Origin: Plasmodium coatneyi | Taxonomy: Eukaryota; Apicomplexa; Aconoidasida; Haemosporida; Plasmodiidae | Assembly (NCBI RefSeq): GCF_001680005.1 | Contig: NC_033569.1 | Coordinates: 620,001-684,000, forward strand | DNA: 64,000 bases | Direction: 5' to 3' | Notes under the pieces: model-generated | Told to the model about the DNA's origin: nothing | Databases searched by the model: none | What the model saw: only the letters and a program-made list of their open reading frames with translations | Program-made: the position numbers and the translations under genes | Shown: in pieces, positions 25,601-32,998 of the stretch | Layout of the letters: the number at the start of each line of letters is the position of its first letter | Position numbering within the stretch: the stretch's first letter is position 1

Positions 25601-26755
25601 TTCCTCCAAGTCTTTGACTAGCTCTTCTAAATTTTTATACTCTGTATTGAGAAGGCAATACTTCTCATATGAATTTTCTATATAAGTGATATAGTTGTCA
25701 ATATACTTGGTGAGAATTTCTTTATCCTTATTCTGTACGGATATATGGCTCTTCAAGTTATTAATTTCTTTTTTCTGATTGAAAATAATTTTATCATATT
25801 TTTCGTTGAGTAGGCAATTCTCGTTCTTTTCCTGAAGAAACTTATTGTATAGCTCATCGTACTCTGAGTTCAGTAGCATGTATTTTTTCTCCTGTTTGTG
25901 CAGATCTATTTGGTAAGTCAAATTTATTTTACTGATACAATCCTTGAGGTAAAGACAGTACATTTCATCTGCAATGAATTTTTTCAAAAAATGGGTGTTT
26001 TCCTTCTCCAGGGAGTAAATCATTTTGTCTTTTTCGTATAGACTCTTCTGATCATACACGACAATTTTGTATAAAGCGTTGTACAGGACTGATATTTTTA
26101 AAAGATACTTTTTGCACGTCGAATCGTCTAAATTATTCTCCGCATTAAAAATATTTTGCATTATAAAACTGTTCTCATTGTTTTTGTAATAATCCACTTC
26201 TTCCTTTAGGAAATATATTTTCCTCTCAATTTCGTTGTTTGTTTTTTTTAGCTGTTCATATTTTTTATTTAACGCCTTCAATTCTTCGTTCTTTTGCTCG
26301 ACTTCGGGATTCCCACCAGTCGTTTGGTCTTCCTTTGAAGGTACATCCTTCCGTGTTAGCATGTCTTCCAAATCTTTAATCTTCCTATCTTTTTCCTGAT
26401 TCAGTTGGCTCTCCTCCTTGTATAGCTTCTCAATTATTTCCGCCTTTTTCAGTTCCTCTTCCTTGAAAAGAATTTCGTCCTTCAAACAATTTAGCATAAT
26501 TACGTTTTTGTCTAGCTCTTCCTGTAGCCTCTTTATGTCCTTTACAGACTCCTCTTTGTAGTTATTGAACTCCAATTGCAGCATTTTCTTCTCGTTCCCT
26601 ATCTCACTCAACAGAGTGGCGTTTTTCAGCGATACTAAGTTCATCCTTTCCGTGTCTTCATGGTGCCTCTTCTTCAGCTCTCCATTTTCTACCAATGCAT
26701 TTTTCAGCTCCGTTTTCAGCTTAACAACTTCGTTTACGATGTTATTGTGTTCCAT
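10697..26755 (-). CDS. Giant coiled-coil protein, about 5,350 residues, function unknown
   Basis: A single uninterrupted frame of 16 kb. The first in-frame ATG is at 26755 (MEHNN); the frame stays open a further 175 bp upstream but without an ATG, so an upstream exon is possible. Nearly the whole protein is heptad-rich Glu/Lys/Leu/Asn sequence predicted to form a very long parallel coiled coil. It is broken by Ser/Asn/Gly-rich or basic hinges (for example about 24.7-25.0 kb, 23.85-24.35 kb, 19.2-19.45 kb, 14.35-14.55 kb and 12.95-13.1 kb). The last 120 residues differ: a hydrophobic stretch (FIYINLFKSILFIISEILFF, about 10,905-10,975) is followed by a helical cap ending LREKLQLLQLKIC. No kinesin, myosin or SMC head is visible. 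By size it resembles golgins, giantin-like tethers or centrosome/basal-complex scaffolds. It is long enough to span hundreds of nanometres, but any role is inference. Confidence 0.85.
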   Translation of the reverse strand: MEHNNIVNEVVKLKTELKNALVENGELKKRHHEDTERMNLVSLKNATLLSEIGNEKKMLQLEFNNYKEESVKDIKRLQEELDKNVIMLNCLKDEILFKEEELKKAEIIEKLYKEESQLNQEKDRKIKDLEDMLTRKDVPSKEDQTTGGNPEVEQKNEELKALNKKYEQLKKTNNEIERKIYFLKEEVDYYKNNENSFIMQNIFNAENNLDDSTCKKYLLKISVLYNALYKIVVYDQKSLYEKDKMIYSLEKENTHFLKKFIADEMYCLYLKDCISKINLTYQIDLHKQEKKYMLLNSEYDELYNKFLQEKNENCLLNEKYDKIIFNQKKEINNLKSHISVQNKDKEILTKYIDNYITYIENSYEKYCLLNTEYKNLEELVKDLEEKNKNLMILVNGINADMEKDPSKGTELNNENRAKHKRNTITMDIDHMKLIKNDIKDKDIKIIELESKNMELEKTIDKLNEELVKNRRTEYEESESSKIKDLCFDLKDICSKLELEVKEKNYIIEELTEKLTQAEKKSKDNQVILELSEFRIQNFNDNMKYYQEKVAELGEKLQKKEAEVAIIHEYNERLKEEKEKMTYEHVKLMDRLNELQHENDHLRNEVIFLRKEASLSNNHPAGKDKANPSNNRLISAALVVDDNSYVNEKSTTHNDERSDPHSENEQKEESNGSMYKGIFKFIQPKKNTYEDKDQLGLRVNKLTDENLLLIKENEEIFDKLQTVSSENVKLKNDCMYFKADAEKSLFYLEYEKKEKLKYKLLLRQNKRKGKELKRTFNKMMGTMKDLVISVKRIDKENKKNDMNNSFFISSSSENNSNEELLSDNDNTNTQLMVSSVGKSKKSFNNTSVDGKHSFYSRSTKVPKTSENENVCGERESHGRRTHHTHKNERKYPKRYMKIRMHRFSICSNFKINVDKYKKACKEAEDGAISFLKDTGSADLHSLAVQPRNAKGIDTFYSIPNSTDSKVINVSQEERKKKKRKANSFSIFQTSKMINDLNYIRRKYDSKVKETLTMQKKLMENEKELNGTNIKYENLLNEHDSLISQIKERTEKLVNIEKNYNLLFEKYSETQDEMKMHEKKTQEIFNECNELVEYMKKKENKIKEFDEHLKKMEIKYKEEKEKNDILTKDNVSLDNLNAKYKEDIELYRKKLESMQTELKLRLSKIDELELIQKNSENEMFYLKSATYKYEINLKEAHDELNRINEVTVKLRKEISEKEVNLNLLKEQILNRDYFLYSINESLKRKEYFYKNVKQRVQGFNKTFIELCESFEMSEVNKFNELYEGFEYNDASYKKHMLNFQLHHRDRFVDTVDDIVKTVDALSEFNLKYEQERNDMANRIKDLENKLKMKMNENNELYEQYERNMKNVLLERDERVEDCLILSEDVKKKNQEIHTLVKELEEKNVEYNEVHMKCTFLTNEVKNLEGAKIHLKEKLREIESEQEKQIDFLKKENEYLKEDIASINKVIHNLDDEIEKLKGTVDRLKQEKYAYEKEIDKLRELLEEEKRFNDILKENEQNFIQEIKEAHKYAINKEEEVNLLKLNHELEKKKYVDEIDHLKSKNKEIQDSVKNQLKMVSDLELQMLEYKVLLDKNTSMKMLVQDLENKIDELIKDNEKLCIDLKKEKLINEEKEKNIVALSEDVKVCETKIHENESLLLKLKDEKEQLNEEIFILNDIKKSKDSIIEELENNLRKAVFGDVKLNEMERSQLQHKVFTEEDLGIAKEEVEELDFNDMANSAMCIFNNNGNLGPTLNSSHRNNAAKMVELKKYSLFLKEENDAMKQELRKMKDRSSIDERKNVEMQRIIERRDDIIRKMNNEIVIYNDKIKNFEKDTNQLNSELYAANELLALRSDECKELSMELYELTDVKNKLMVRNEVLQKQVDFFKQEVEEKAELLNDLDMKKTENDTKEGEKNAIISEYNRTLNMYYKICSRIIYYKKYVEKELGGEGEGDYVGITSSEDVQHSVVHSPHEDDSPLIHSLQSELANLNPSDTNEISSYISEFLKCVRLLIFKKRVFESKLENAEKKYNDFKEKLKEDRDLISDLKQRLRQNEEHHLNMSRQENQDSRKYNPLCEDADSLSINYKELSTDIRKSQIRNDQMERKNMVLLKCENEKLKEENKYLNQQINSLINLQNSMNEMKKRNEYGEKDGMQNEYMFVAENKFLKFEVETITNELNIVKNKNEYLKKKADNYEDIIDSLQKEIIHILDKQKECDEEYYKMETELDKKNEHIEGLMQKRKEDQQQMELEYSKSLKLEKEFLAFTDDLFKKECKLKELEETVKNLNDDIKAHIVEKEELKNIVENLKTKYGTFQDKYNDLYNIFEKEKQGKFDMEKKQDSALLTKLKNYDDIISELLKEKENLLNKYEELKRVHDEKIKVESLLHKEINELRKGNEKLSEQNNSLVENVNQLIKQNEQYNIKLVDLDKEKFDLYMKYLKVSEELNNVSASPLRSNHSGVDKNFVESGISNSPLSRGNSPVGESHGKKSKKGIFNEYDHTKGQDTERQDTDRLSQAGEHPQNEIINNRYKEITHLEAENRALKEKINELEQLNGDIFSDNKVLIQMIAEADKRGSDLKIADIKSLRNYEILMKENKHEKEENEHLKMEIYNLKNKIDQYSIMLNKRSQYEETNKRAKNYLYYLNDKIKGFIEIFSEKNFNYEYFKSELKKIKSTNLMIIEENFENFKDGGYSRISTPSKHSLEEDNKSVSSKIIVNFFTAYNDTSKTNQDDIIINRFELKKFYKCIIKLKEDYHKKCLLADNQKNLIEELNKEIFNYSTQNTNLQKDELELKKKLTQLMNENAANVEKFSKLNGNLISRLNDEISKNEKLISDLNTQNEINKNHQENQKRIEKALNFKPFTSDDLSKQDEDSTERNLQKIHILLDEYEELVRNNSKLLTTSDKVAAENDTLKEVITKMDKEINDLTMELKEKKEQHSQEKYKNEQLARRGAHKLDHEQGEHGRDTPQSNGEVIQEYEAILLAIEKKNSELENHCESYQKRNDELSDKYDALLKEYNELKRFVKEKKIEFKLAGKRSQNDYDDGDVSKSQARGSEKTTLKERQSPSGFLTADELVTLSKHVKAVETLNRDFLKNEELEEFIILIKRDIDKILREECGHRGDMNGEQGADLINGLLTQLSEKEKEVNNYKDEMYSLQMRLNNKEEIINNLKYAYENELKRKTELTKTLEEKVHESGLTNQADIQNEEMFLKIQNGYEELLNEYNLSLNTLEETKEKLELLRSEKDKMEKLKELEMNDKEFIIKKLELINTQLKDKAEEVKKSLSQELEKKENIIKDKVDMLDELKNQVDFLKNEKSKNGKYTSELELQLANLNNEMNTLNNLLKDSKEEINLINCALEEKENEITDLRSKLEDYINQTDDTTMQNEPPQIRSKRNSSVSEKRRQSFPGSSEQMMENEIINELKRKSQIQTNQHYQKLNELRIDLKNSFASYNKLKFDSEKKIEDYEEEANNLKCYIKKIEEENEKKDKKYALIEIAIKEMDKDLIILKAQLEEKSLYIIDLEKNIQRYETDMQFLGEDAKVVHHVIMTYVESDGNDIHQLASELSTKTKTNHFVFLKDVMVKFYQKFINTSMKRKERRSDSHDGDAVLEKEILTLEEKLSKILFEKNGLENEVRLVKQELDTLHEKRSACAKELNGLMNELDKRHDELSQAKHRMEEIERREKNLHDKESEHIRNGEEMMKRMNELSIKENEIIKQTKELTTRVEELNNEKIHMEELKNDLMIKFEKLYNAQNDIKIKETKLKKIYEKLKNHNIVELLDINNNDSFLNTSSTNNLNNSTSLKRIIEMDNLDNENGSLNLDSLEYTTYFKEFKKRIKHLKNDLMNREKDMEIYKKTLEIEKKEKEIYKIELEKLKELVQVEQMNRRNLDEELEKYKNDDSHFLKSLKESEEQLNEKNNTILELQQKLIETSYEMSLMDNKTNILQEKNNESEKKIEQLNDIISNYEKEINELNKEKLNITRKSIEKIIDDGEDIKKLKDNLEDAHQVMLQLKEKNEHLHNVNTELQQANRDMRADIDILLSNIEDINEENKVSEQKLKQGEDRYAELKRAYQEKVQEGEQMYHMLSSKAKRKLHFGGQAADHEEGNQRGSQIGGEINGELFPQERHSLDQSPDQPRNHVATPELEEKHLHALNEKNAIIQSLKDKLAHYTVENGKKEEVIKEYKSLIDEISSKVHIFEDNLQFLVRLNEFVHENNYSYEQVLVILEESMLYRKILNKVLLENQFYRQISQIKEYLFDVIKKNTSNTRGTLKLSLLERRNSKKESGLSNSNNGAYMSENIHSSHENDSLVDNVEYILRAVDSDFTNFENVCDDICHLLKKEEWQSLCKKINILEFSFNNVVNNITKEIEKVSKKFNEKGELRKSLKVMKKKFNSLSNDFLKSVKEMDNLNMLLSKESEKNQLLQTQNDELKQLYDKLNDDYNDKLVFIQEQEYEVKNLREQLMEKNEHSTKAKQMNEFLKTDLSYLNTSLDQAAQNLNELNNENVKNKRRVIELTEENTYLKNQVEDKSHVIEHLEIDLESKNHVINELKEFNEMLIKKVEGGNSNKEDGRPDDARNRDSRHETSSSAKITNNSGRNKDAHASESYEEINKKELLIIISKLENDNNILNEELEIFKNNFNALKEKKEQLEDVINSNDLALNRREIELNDAIIEKEKMLEETGRYKTKCIQIIDICFNKDFNIVDIREKIVAIFENEDEEIEEIINCHKRLLYHNDSTHRGTQPGNANKRSSTKCGDKSTELQDEDRITIIEQEKILHIEEMSKKNEELIKKNEEIWKMNKYIEDLNKEITNKNYIIIKHQQDVEDKNDMLEQNQQYIQFLKDQIKLLCNNIDENNLFDINNVNLSPTLRSFIKRKSLNARLSSIDRSEKKGGSFREVGNNSRSNEEAFKQSDNFDLSRKKRLSELNSQEMYNFYDENEVKLEEMNLKMDELTDKLKVAEDQVELLKGENNELVEKCEFLKKELKYTQGTKRNLMLCESRLNILEKELQEKQKKLDAQNKTVNECVDMYVEENSENFNKILELKKDNEKYKIEVNILNEEIAKLKSQVSTYKNDIKNISSTLDFYKSTHDELVNEFSKEETTNVYYKKLCEFLKKENEHVKENLQTEEENKEQLITSMNEIREQLNNCIKENYEITLDLEFLQMQNGILKDSCRYYKEREDLFISNLNDKDTNLNMVENFKEENLKEFIKKLKDEIHNLEDDISEKTKTIISLKYQIKEHHFESISKSGAQLEHKNNVQEIVNLNNMAYVQSSLFIYINLFKSILFIISEILFFADPTNSLYVEILTLLKLRVGKQDGHVELDNMIGHFNLSKMDCEHIFQSVLKSKSILREKLQLLQLKIC

Positions 26756-28690
26756 TTTGTTCTCATTTTTTGGGGCAACGCGGGCGTCATGATTTGGGGT
26801 GGCTCCTCTCGCGATCAGTGTGGCCGTGCCGAGGAGGCTACTGTTAGCAAGATTTGTGTAAGCCACGACTTCCTCACGTATGATGCCGTCTGGCTCACTC
26901 TTCGCGCAGCAGTTCGTTGTGTCCTTCCCCCTTTAATAATTTACAACGGGAAAAGGCTCAAACACGGAAGCATTAACTGGGGTGAGGGCTAATGTACCGA
27001 TATGTACATGCGTATTGGACAGGGCGGAGAAGTGGAACGCCTTCGTCACTTGTACAAATTACGTCCTTGGCAAAGCGTTCCAAGTATACTCACACGTGTG
27101 CACCAGAAAAAAATAGTATACACATGCACAAACCCTTTTAACAAACGAACTGTTGCATCCCCGCTACCGTCCCAAGTTGCTCGTATTCGTTTTACACTTA
27201 CGAACGTATTGGGCAGCGCGGAAGGAGGTAGTACATACATATATGTGCATGGCAGTACGTGCTCGTACTTAAAAACAATTTTCAAACTCCTGGCGTGCCC
27301 GAACACACATCACCGGAATGATGTATATCTTGGGTGTATGTGCCTTCGAACAGGTATTCCCCGGGAAATGTAAAATTTTTAACTTTTACACTCAGACGGA
27401 GAAATGACGCAATTAGAAGGTACATAATATGTTATGTGTACAAACTCGCGTGGGGCAGTCTCCCTCAGCGCATTGCATTCTTACTTACAATGCTAGCGCT
27501 TTTCTGTTAAAAAGAAATAGTCAGAACGAAAATATTTTTTCGCCGGGCATGATGTTCGTAAACATGCGGGGAAATTATTCCTCATATGAGTAGCGTTGGC
27601 ACATGCATATTCACAGGTACATACCTTACTGTGCATTCGTACACGCTACTATGGTGAGCAATTTTCCGCGCAAATTTCGCGTAGGACTTAACACATGAAC
27701 ATAAACACGCGCACATGGACTGAAGTCACTCATTTTGCGCTTTTCAAATGTAGCATTTTTTATCTCACAAATGGGAAACAAATTAATGAACACATTTTAC
27801 ATTTATTTTAAAAATGCTTTTTTACAATTTTTTTTTTTTTTCATACTTGCTTTATTTGTAAGTACATATCGTTATAATTTTAAAAAAAAAGAAAAATGGA
27901 AAATTTGAGGAACTCCTGCGATCTGCGGAAATGCCCCTCTCCGAATTGTTTTTTTTTTTTTTTTTTCCCCCCCCCTATTCGGGCATCCTTACACATGCAA
28001 AAATTGTCAAAATGGGGAAGGTCAAATTTGCAGGAAGGTACAAGTCCCAATTGTATTCTTTTATTATTTTTTTTTTTTTTTTACACACGATAATGATGGA
28101 TGAGGAGTTTTTATGTACTCGAGTGTATGCCATTATGGTAACCTTTTACAAATACTGGTTCGTTCTTTACCACTCGAAGTATTTTTAAGCTTCCTACCCA
28201 CTGGCTTACACCCCTGGTATTCATTTCCCTGCGCTTACAGTGTAAACCCTGTTGGATGCTTCCTCTCTTTTTGCTTAATTTTACCGATAGGACAATCCTT
28301 CTTAGCTGGAGGAAATGCCTCCCTTATGTTCGTGCGACCAAATGGGGAATTATTCTCTACCAGAAATGTGCACTACCGTCGTAATGTTGCAACCCGCCCA
28401 AGGGAGGGACTACCACCCTTATGTGAGCACTAGACAGAGGGTCTTCGCCAAATGCGTAGTACTATACATCTGCTGGATTCTTCCATATGATCGTAGAAAC
28501 AGCGGAAGACGGGCAGGAAATCCCCCATTTCTCATGTCCATCCGCTCATTTCTTACGCAATAGGTTTAAAAAAAAAGAATACACACCATTGTGGTGAACC
28601 ACAAGGAGAAACCTTTAAATAAAATTGTAAATTGAGAAAATCTCAAAAGTGGATGAGAGCTGTGTTAAACTAAAAATTCGTTTGCAGGAT

Positions 28691-28722
<32 letters not shown>

Positions 28723-29044
28723 ACATACACATATCTGTAATTTTGCTTTAGAAGGGCACAATGTATGTAGACAGGGGGCATGGGCACATACTCCTGTATA
28801 CACGCCTCCATTCATTCGTGTACAGGTGCGTTTGTATGTTCACGCATAAAAGCCTTTTTTTTTTTTTATTGACAACAGCTTAGTGTGCACCTCCTGCGGG
28901 TCGAGCAGTACTCGGACACGCTAAGCTTTTAAAAAAATTGTTTCCATTTGGTGCAAACAGAGGGGGGAACAAAAAAAAAGGGGGTAAATAGAAGGGGGTT
29001 GGAATAGACTGGGCAAAATGGCGTAAAACCATCGCCGCAGTAAA
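26756..29044. promoter_or_regulatory. Upstream region of the giant coiled-coil gene / 3' flank of FtsH1
   Basis: 2.3 kb without a convincing gene. The right part is the 3' UTR of FtsH1 and the left part should be the promoter and leader of the coiled-coil gene (both on the minus strand). It contains T runs at 27827-27841, 27949-27966 and 28067-28081, an A run of about 24 at 28690-28713, and a T run at 28855-28868. Open frames here are low-complexity by-products. Confidence 0.55.
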
Positions 29045-31639
29045 CTAACTGCCAAAAATATCAAAGAGGAATAGTTTATTCAAGTTGTGCTCAAAAATGT
29101 TGAACTTTTTCATTTCGCCAACGTTCATTATGTTCGACGTGTCCACAGCTTCCTTGAAATTGTTAAGGGTCATTTCTTTCGCTTTTACAAAATCGGGGCT
29201 CTCGTTATCGCCGTTTTGTTCAAAGGGGGAAGCAGAATCCTTGCTAAAAACTTCGCTCATATTTTTTACCACGCTGTTATCATTGTCGTTGTGGGGCGAG
29301 TGTCCCTTAGGGTAGCTGCGTTTATCCACTTCGCCCAATGTGCCATTTAAGCCGTTTTTATCATTTTTATTTTGGGAATTTTCCCCATCCGCCTTCCTAT
29401 CAGCGTCGTATGGTTTGTGCTCATTCACAGCTTTCAGAATTTTTTTATTCTTAACATTGGGGTCTTTGGCGTATTTCTTCTTTATCTTTTTGAATGCGTT
29501 TTTGGCGTTTTTCTTCACAATTTCGATTTTTCCATTGTCCATGGTGTCTGTATGTCCGTGCTTCTCCTGTTCATCTTGTTTTCCCTCTCCCTTGAATACA
29601 TCGTCACTGCTAGAACTTTTGAGCTCTTTGGCGGGGGTTCCATTATTGGCCTCCTTTTCTGCGCGTCCGTCATTTTGTTCGCTTCGATCGGACGGTTTCT
29701 CATTTTTGCTGCTTCCTTCCCCACGTGCGGAATTTTTTTCCCCTTTGTCATTTTCTGGTCCTCTGGAAGTACTGTCCGATTTAGTGCCCTTACTTAGAAC
29801 AGGCATATTGCCGGAGTAATCCCTGGTGTTATTTGGGTCAATAATTTTTTTTATTTCCTCTCCGGATAGGGTTTCCTTATCGAGCAGTGCAAAGGCTAAA
29901 TTGTCCAGTTCCTTTCTGTGCCTTCTTAGGATTTCTTCGGATAAGCTTTTGCCCTTCTCTACCAGCGCCTTCACCTCCACTTCAATGGTGGAAATAGTTT
30001 GAGCTGATAATCGGTTTGAGGAGTATCCATCTCCCATTCTTTTCTTATAATTCAGTGGGCCCAGCTTGTCTGACATTCCCCACTCGGTTACCATTTTGTA
30101 GGCAATTTCGGTAGCTCTAGAAATATCACTAGAAGCACCACTACTCGTTTCAGATTTTCCAAAAACGATTTCTTCTGCGGTTCTTCCACCCATACAAACA
30201 GCCAATTTTGCTTCCATTTGGCTTTTAAAATAGTTGTGCCTATCATCCACTGGTATTTGTTCTACGTACCCAAGGGCATTGCCTCTTGAGATAATGGTAG
30301 CCTTATGTATTGGGTCCGTCTTCGGTTGAAGAAAGTACGCCACGATTGCATGTCCAGCTTCATGATAAGCAGTAATTCTTCGCTGATGATCGGACTGTCT
30401 TAGAGATTTTCTCTCTGGACCCATGGAAACTTTATCTCTAGCTTCGAACAGCTCCCCAATAGAGACTACACTTTTTTTATTTCTAGTGGCTAGAATGGTT
30501 GCTTCATTTACCACATTTTCTAAGTCGGCACCTGAAAACCCAGGAGTCAATCTAGCTATCTTGTCAATATCTTCTGCTTTTAAATCACTTTTAATTTTTT
30601 TAATATAAATTTCTAGGATCCTTTTCCTTCCATTAACATCAGGTAGGGGGACATAAACGATTCGGTCGAATCTCCCAGGTCGGAGTAGAGCACTATCCAG
30701 TGTATCAATTCGGTTGGTTGCACCTATAACCATAATATGGACAGTGTTGCTAAACCCATCCATTTCAACCAGCAACTGGTTAAGCGTTTGATCATGTTCT
30801 CTCTGACCAGCGCCATTCACAGAACCGGAACTTCTCTTCCCTCCTATGGCGTCAATTTCGTCAATAAAAACGATCGATGGAGCAACCGACCTTGCGTGTG
30901 CAAATAACTGTCTTATTCTTTTTGCCCCTTGGCCTACATATATTTCGATGAACTCTGGCCCAGACGTATATATGTATGGGACATTTGCTTCTGTGGCTAC
31001 TGCCCTAGCTAGCATGGTTTTTCCTGACCCTGGAGGACCAACCAGAAGAACTCCCTTAGGCATTCTTGCGCCCATTTCTTGGTACTTTTCTCTATTTCTT
31101 ATAAAGTCAACAACTTCAAGGAGTTCCAACTTTGATTCATCAATTCCGGCTATTTCTTCAAATCGGATTGGCCTAAAATGTGGAGAGGAATTTTTCTGGG
31201 ACTGATCTTTTATGGATACCTTTCCATTTTCACCTTTTTTACTTCTGTCATTTCCATAGGGTTTTAATGACGCTGAATTGTTGCTTGTGTTAAAATTGGA
31301 GTTGTTAAAATTGTCTTTGTAAAATAATTTATACGTTATTATGGTCATGAAGAATGGCCAAATGGCAAAGCCAAAACATATGCCCAGAAAAAATATCATA
31401 AAATAATTCCATTTTTTATTCCTCTTTTTGTTAAAGAAGTTTTCGTAATATTTGTACTTCCTATTATCGTTGTTTGATTTTTTTGATTTCCTCTCGTTTA
31501 TTCCTGTTGCCTCTTTGTTCTGTAGCAACGCTGAATTCTCCTCATCGCCGTTTTTGTCTGATCCTGTTGACACGAAGCTTTCATTTTCATGCTTGCCATT
31601 CATAATTCTCTTCACCGCGTTTTGGTAATGCTTGAACAT
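29045..31639 (-). CDS. FTSH1: ATP-dependent zinc metalloprotease FtsH1
   Basis: 864 residues. A membrane-anchored AAA+ protease that extracts and degrades membrane proteins. In P. falciparum and Toxoplasma, FtsH1 is linked to apicoplast biogenesis and is the reported target of actinonin. Order of parts: Asn/Lys-rich N-terminus; one hydrophobic membrane segment (about 77-104); AAA+ domain with Walker A GPPGSGKT (201-208), Walker B IVFIDEID (256-263), and second region of homology ATNRID...RPGRFDR (307-326); M41 protease domain with zinc motif HEAGH (426-430) and a downstream SSDISRAT carrying the third-ligand Asp; then about 220 residues of charged Lys/Asp/Ser/Asn tail before a short ordered C-terminus. 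All catalytic residues are present. Bacterial FtsH usually has two membrane spans; only one is evident here. Confidence 0.95.
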   Translation of the reverse strand: MFKHYQNAVKRIMNGKHENESFVSTGSDKNGDEENSALLQNKEATGINERKSKKSNNDNRKYKYYENFFNKKRNKKWNYFMIFFLGICFGFAIWPFFMTIITYKLFYKDNFNNSNFNTSNNSASLKPYGNDRSKKGENGKVSIKDQSQKNSSPHFRPIRFEEIAGIDESKLELLEVVDFIRNREKYQEMGARMPKGVLLVGPPGSGKTMLARAVATEANVPYIYTSGPEFIEIYVGQGAKRIRQLFAHARSVAPSIVFIDEIDAIGGKRSSGSVNGAGQREHDQTLNQLLVEMDGFSNTVHIMVIGATNRIDTLDSALLRPGRFDRIVYVPLPDVNGRKRILEIYIKKIKSDLKAEDIDKIARLTPGFSGADLENVVNEATILATRNKKSVVSIGELFEARDKVSMGPERKSLRQSDHQRRITAYHEAGHAIVAYFLQPKTDPIHKATIISRGNALGYVEQIPVDDRHNYFKSQMEAKLAVCMGGRTAEEIVFGKSETSSGASSDISRATEIAYKMVTEWGMSDKLGPLNYKKRMGDGYSSNRLSAQTISTIEVEVKALVEKGKSLSEEILRRHRKELDNLAFALLDKETLSGEEIKKIIDPNNTRDYSGNMPVLSKGTKSDSTSRGPENDKGEKNSARGEGSSKNEKPSDRSEQNDGRAEKEANNGTPAKELKSSSSDDVFKGEGKQDEQEKHGHTDTMDNGKIEIVKKNAKNAFKKIKKKYAKDPNVKNKKILKAVNEHKPYDADRKADGENSQNKNDKNGLNGTLGEVDKRSYPKGHSPHNDNDNSVVKNMSEVFSKDSASPFEQNGDNESPDFVKAKEMTLNNFKEAVDTSNIMNVGEMKKFNIFEHNLNKLFLFDIFGS

Positions 31640-32998
31640 TTGTTTGGTCTACGGTTTTAGAAGAGGGAGGAAATCAAACCGCGGGCGATTCGCATAAATA
31701 TGCAGACATACGCCTACATGCGCGGGTGCTTATCGTGATTGGCTCACAACACGTGTGCATCTACTGTTGCTTCCTTTTGGGAAAATGGGTGCAGGTGAGG
31801 GGATACCTTCTCTCCCTAATGTGACAACACGTTACAGAGTGTGACAGTGCCTAGGAAGGGCTAACATGCGTAGTGTGCCCGAACCCGACACGCACTCATC
31901 CGCGGCAAAATAAGCCTGTTCGACAATTGCCGCTTTGGCCTATTCAAATTTCCCTATTTTTTTGCGCTTTAAAAGTGGGGCATTACGCTGGCGCGATGCG
32001 TATACACAAAAAGTACCTGCACAGTGGGGACGCTCCCTGGGGGAAATAAAAAAGCTGAGGCTCAGAATGATCACTCTTATTCCCATTAAAAAGGAGTAGC
32101 CCTGCATTCACGCATACAAGAACGCTGGTACCATTTGGTTATTTACTCCGATGTACGGCTCAGGAGCTTCAAGATTCTTGCCATTATTTTGTGACAATCC
32201 GCTTGTGCCGCTTTTGTACCTTTGTGAAAATTGCGCCATACAGAAATATCATGTTTTGTGAAACATTATATTTTTTTTCTCTTTTCGTTGTGCTGTTCGT
32301 CAATCCACTTGGTCGGGATTTTTTAAATTTAACCCACACTGTGTTATTACCAGTAATTAAGTGTCATTCTCTTTCTTTTTTTTTTTTTTTTTTTTTTTTA
32401 CACCAGTGCGCAGTATGCTATATATATGTACCGTTTCAAGTGAGCAGTTTACCTTCCGCAGAAGCGCCGAATGGGCTTACGTTGCGAGCGCCACCATCTT
32501 ATGCTGCACTTCAACTGAAGAAGGGACATAAACCTGTGTTAGCCATATGCTAAAGCAGCAGGCTCATTGTATAGTCCTCTAATTATCGCAAAATGTATGA
32601 CACATTGTACGCTTACCTTTTTATCTGCCCTTGAATTATTCAAATTTGGTGCAACTGTGCCCTAGTAAAGGTTTACGTAAAAAACTTTTTTTTTCCTAAT
32701 TAACCGCTTCTCCGTAGCACCCGCTGAATTTTTCTGAAGTGGGCAATTCTTTTTTTTGTGGAATCCCTCCATTTGTTATGCACAATTGTGTTTTACACGT
32801 TGTGAGTAGGGTATCGCGCATCCGCCATTCCCCCGTCATTTTTGCTTCTACTCAGGGGGGCATAAAACGCGTACAAATGAGACGCTCCTCCCATCAGACG
32901 GTGATGCTTCCCAACGTGTAATCTTACTTTCCCACCTTGCATGTAACACGGATCTTAGCGTTTTTTTCCTTTTTTTTGGGGCAAATCTTTTAAGCAAA
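31640..32998. promoter_or_regulatory. Divergent intergenic region between FtsH1 and thiazole kinase
   Basis: 1.36 kb shared upstream region of two diverging genes. It contains a T run of about 21 at 32379-32399 and smaller T tracts at 32685-32693 and 32961-32978, the last just before the kinase start. No gene or specific motif was recognised. Confidence 0.5.

Noticed and set aside
11585..26792. Many plus-strand open frames rich in Ser, Phe and Leu opposite the giant coiled-coil gene
   Set aside because: They mirror the antisense of Glu/Lys codon runs and have no independent protein features.
26756..26866. Extra 37 residues upstream of the first ATG of the giant coiled-coil gene
   Set aside because: No ATG starts this stretch and it lacks heptad character; kept only as a possible earlier exon.
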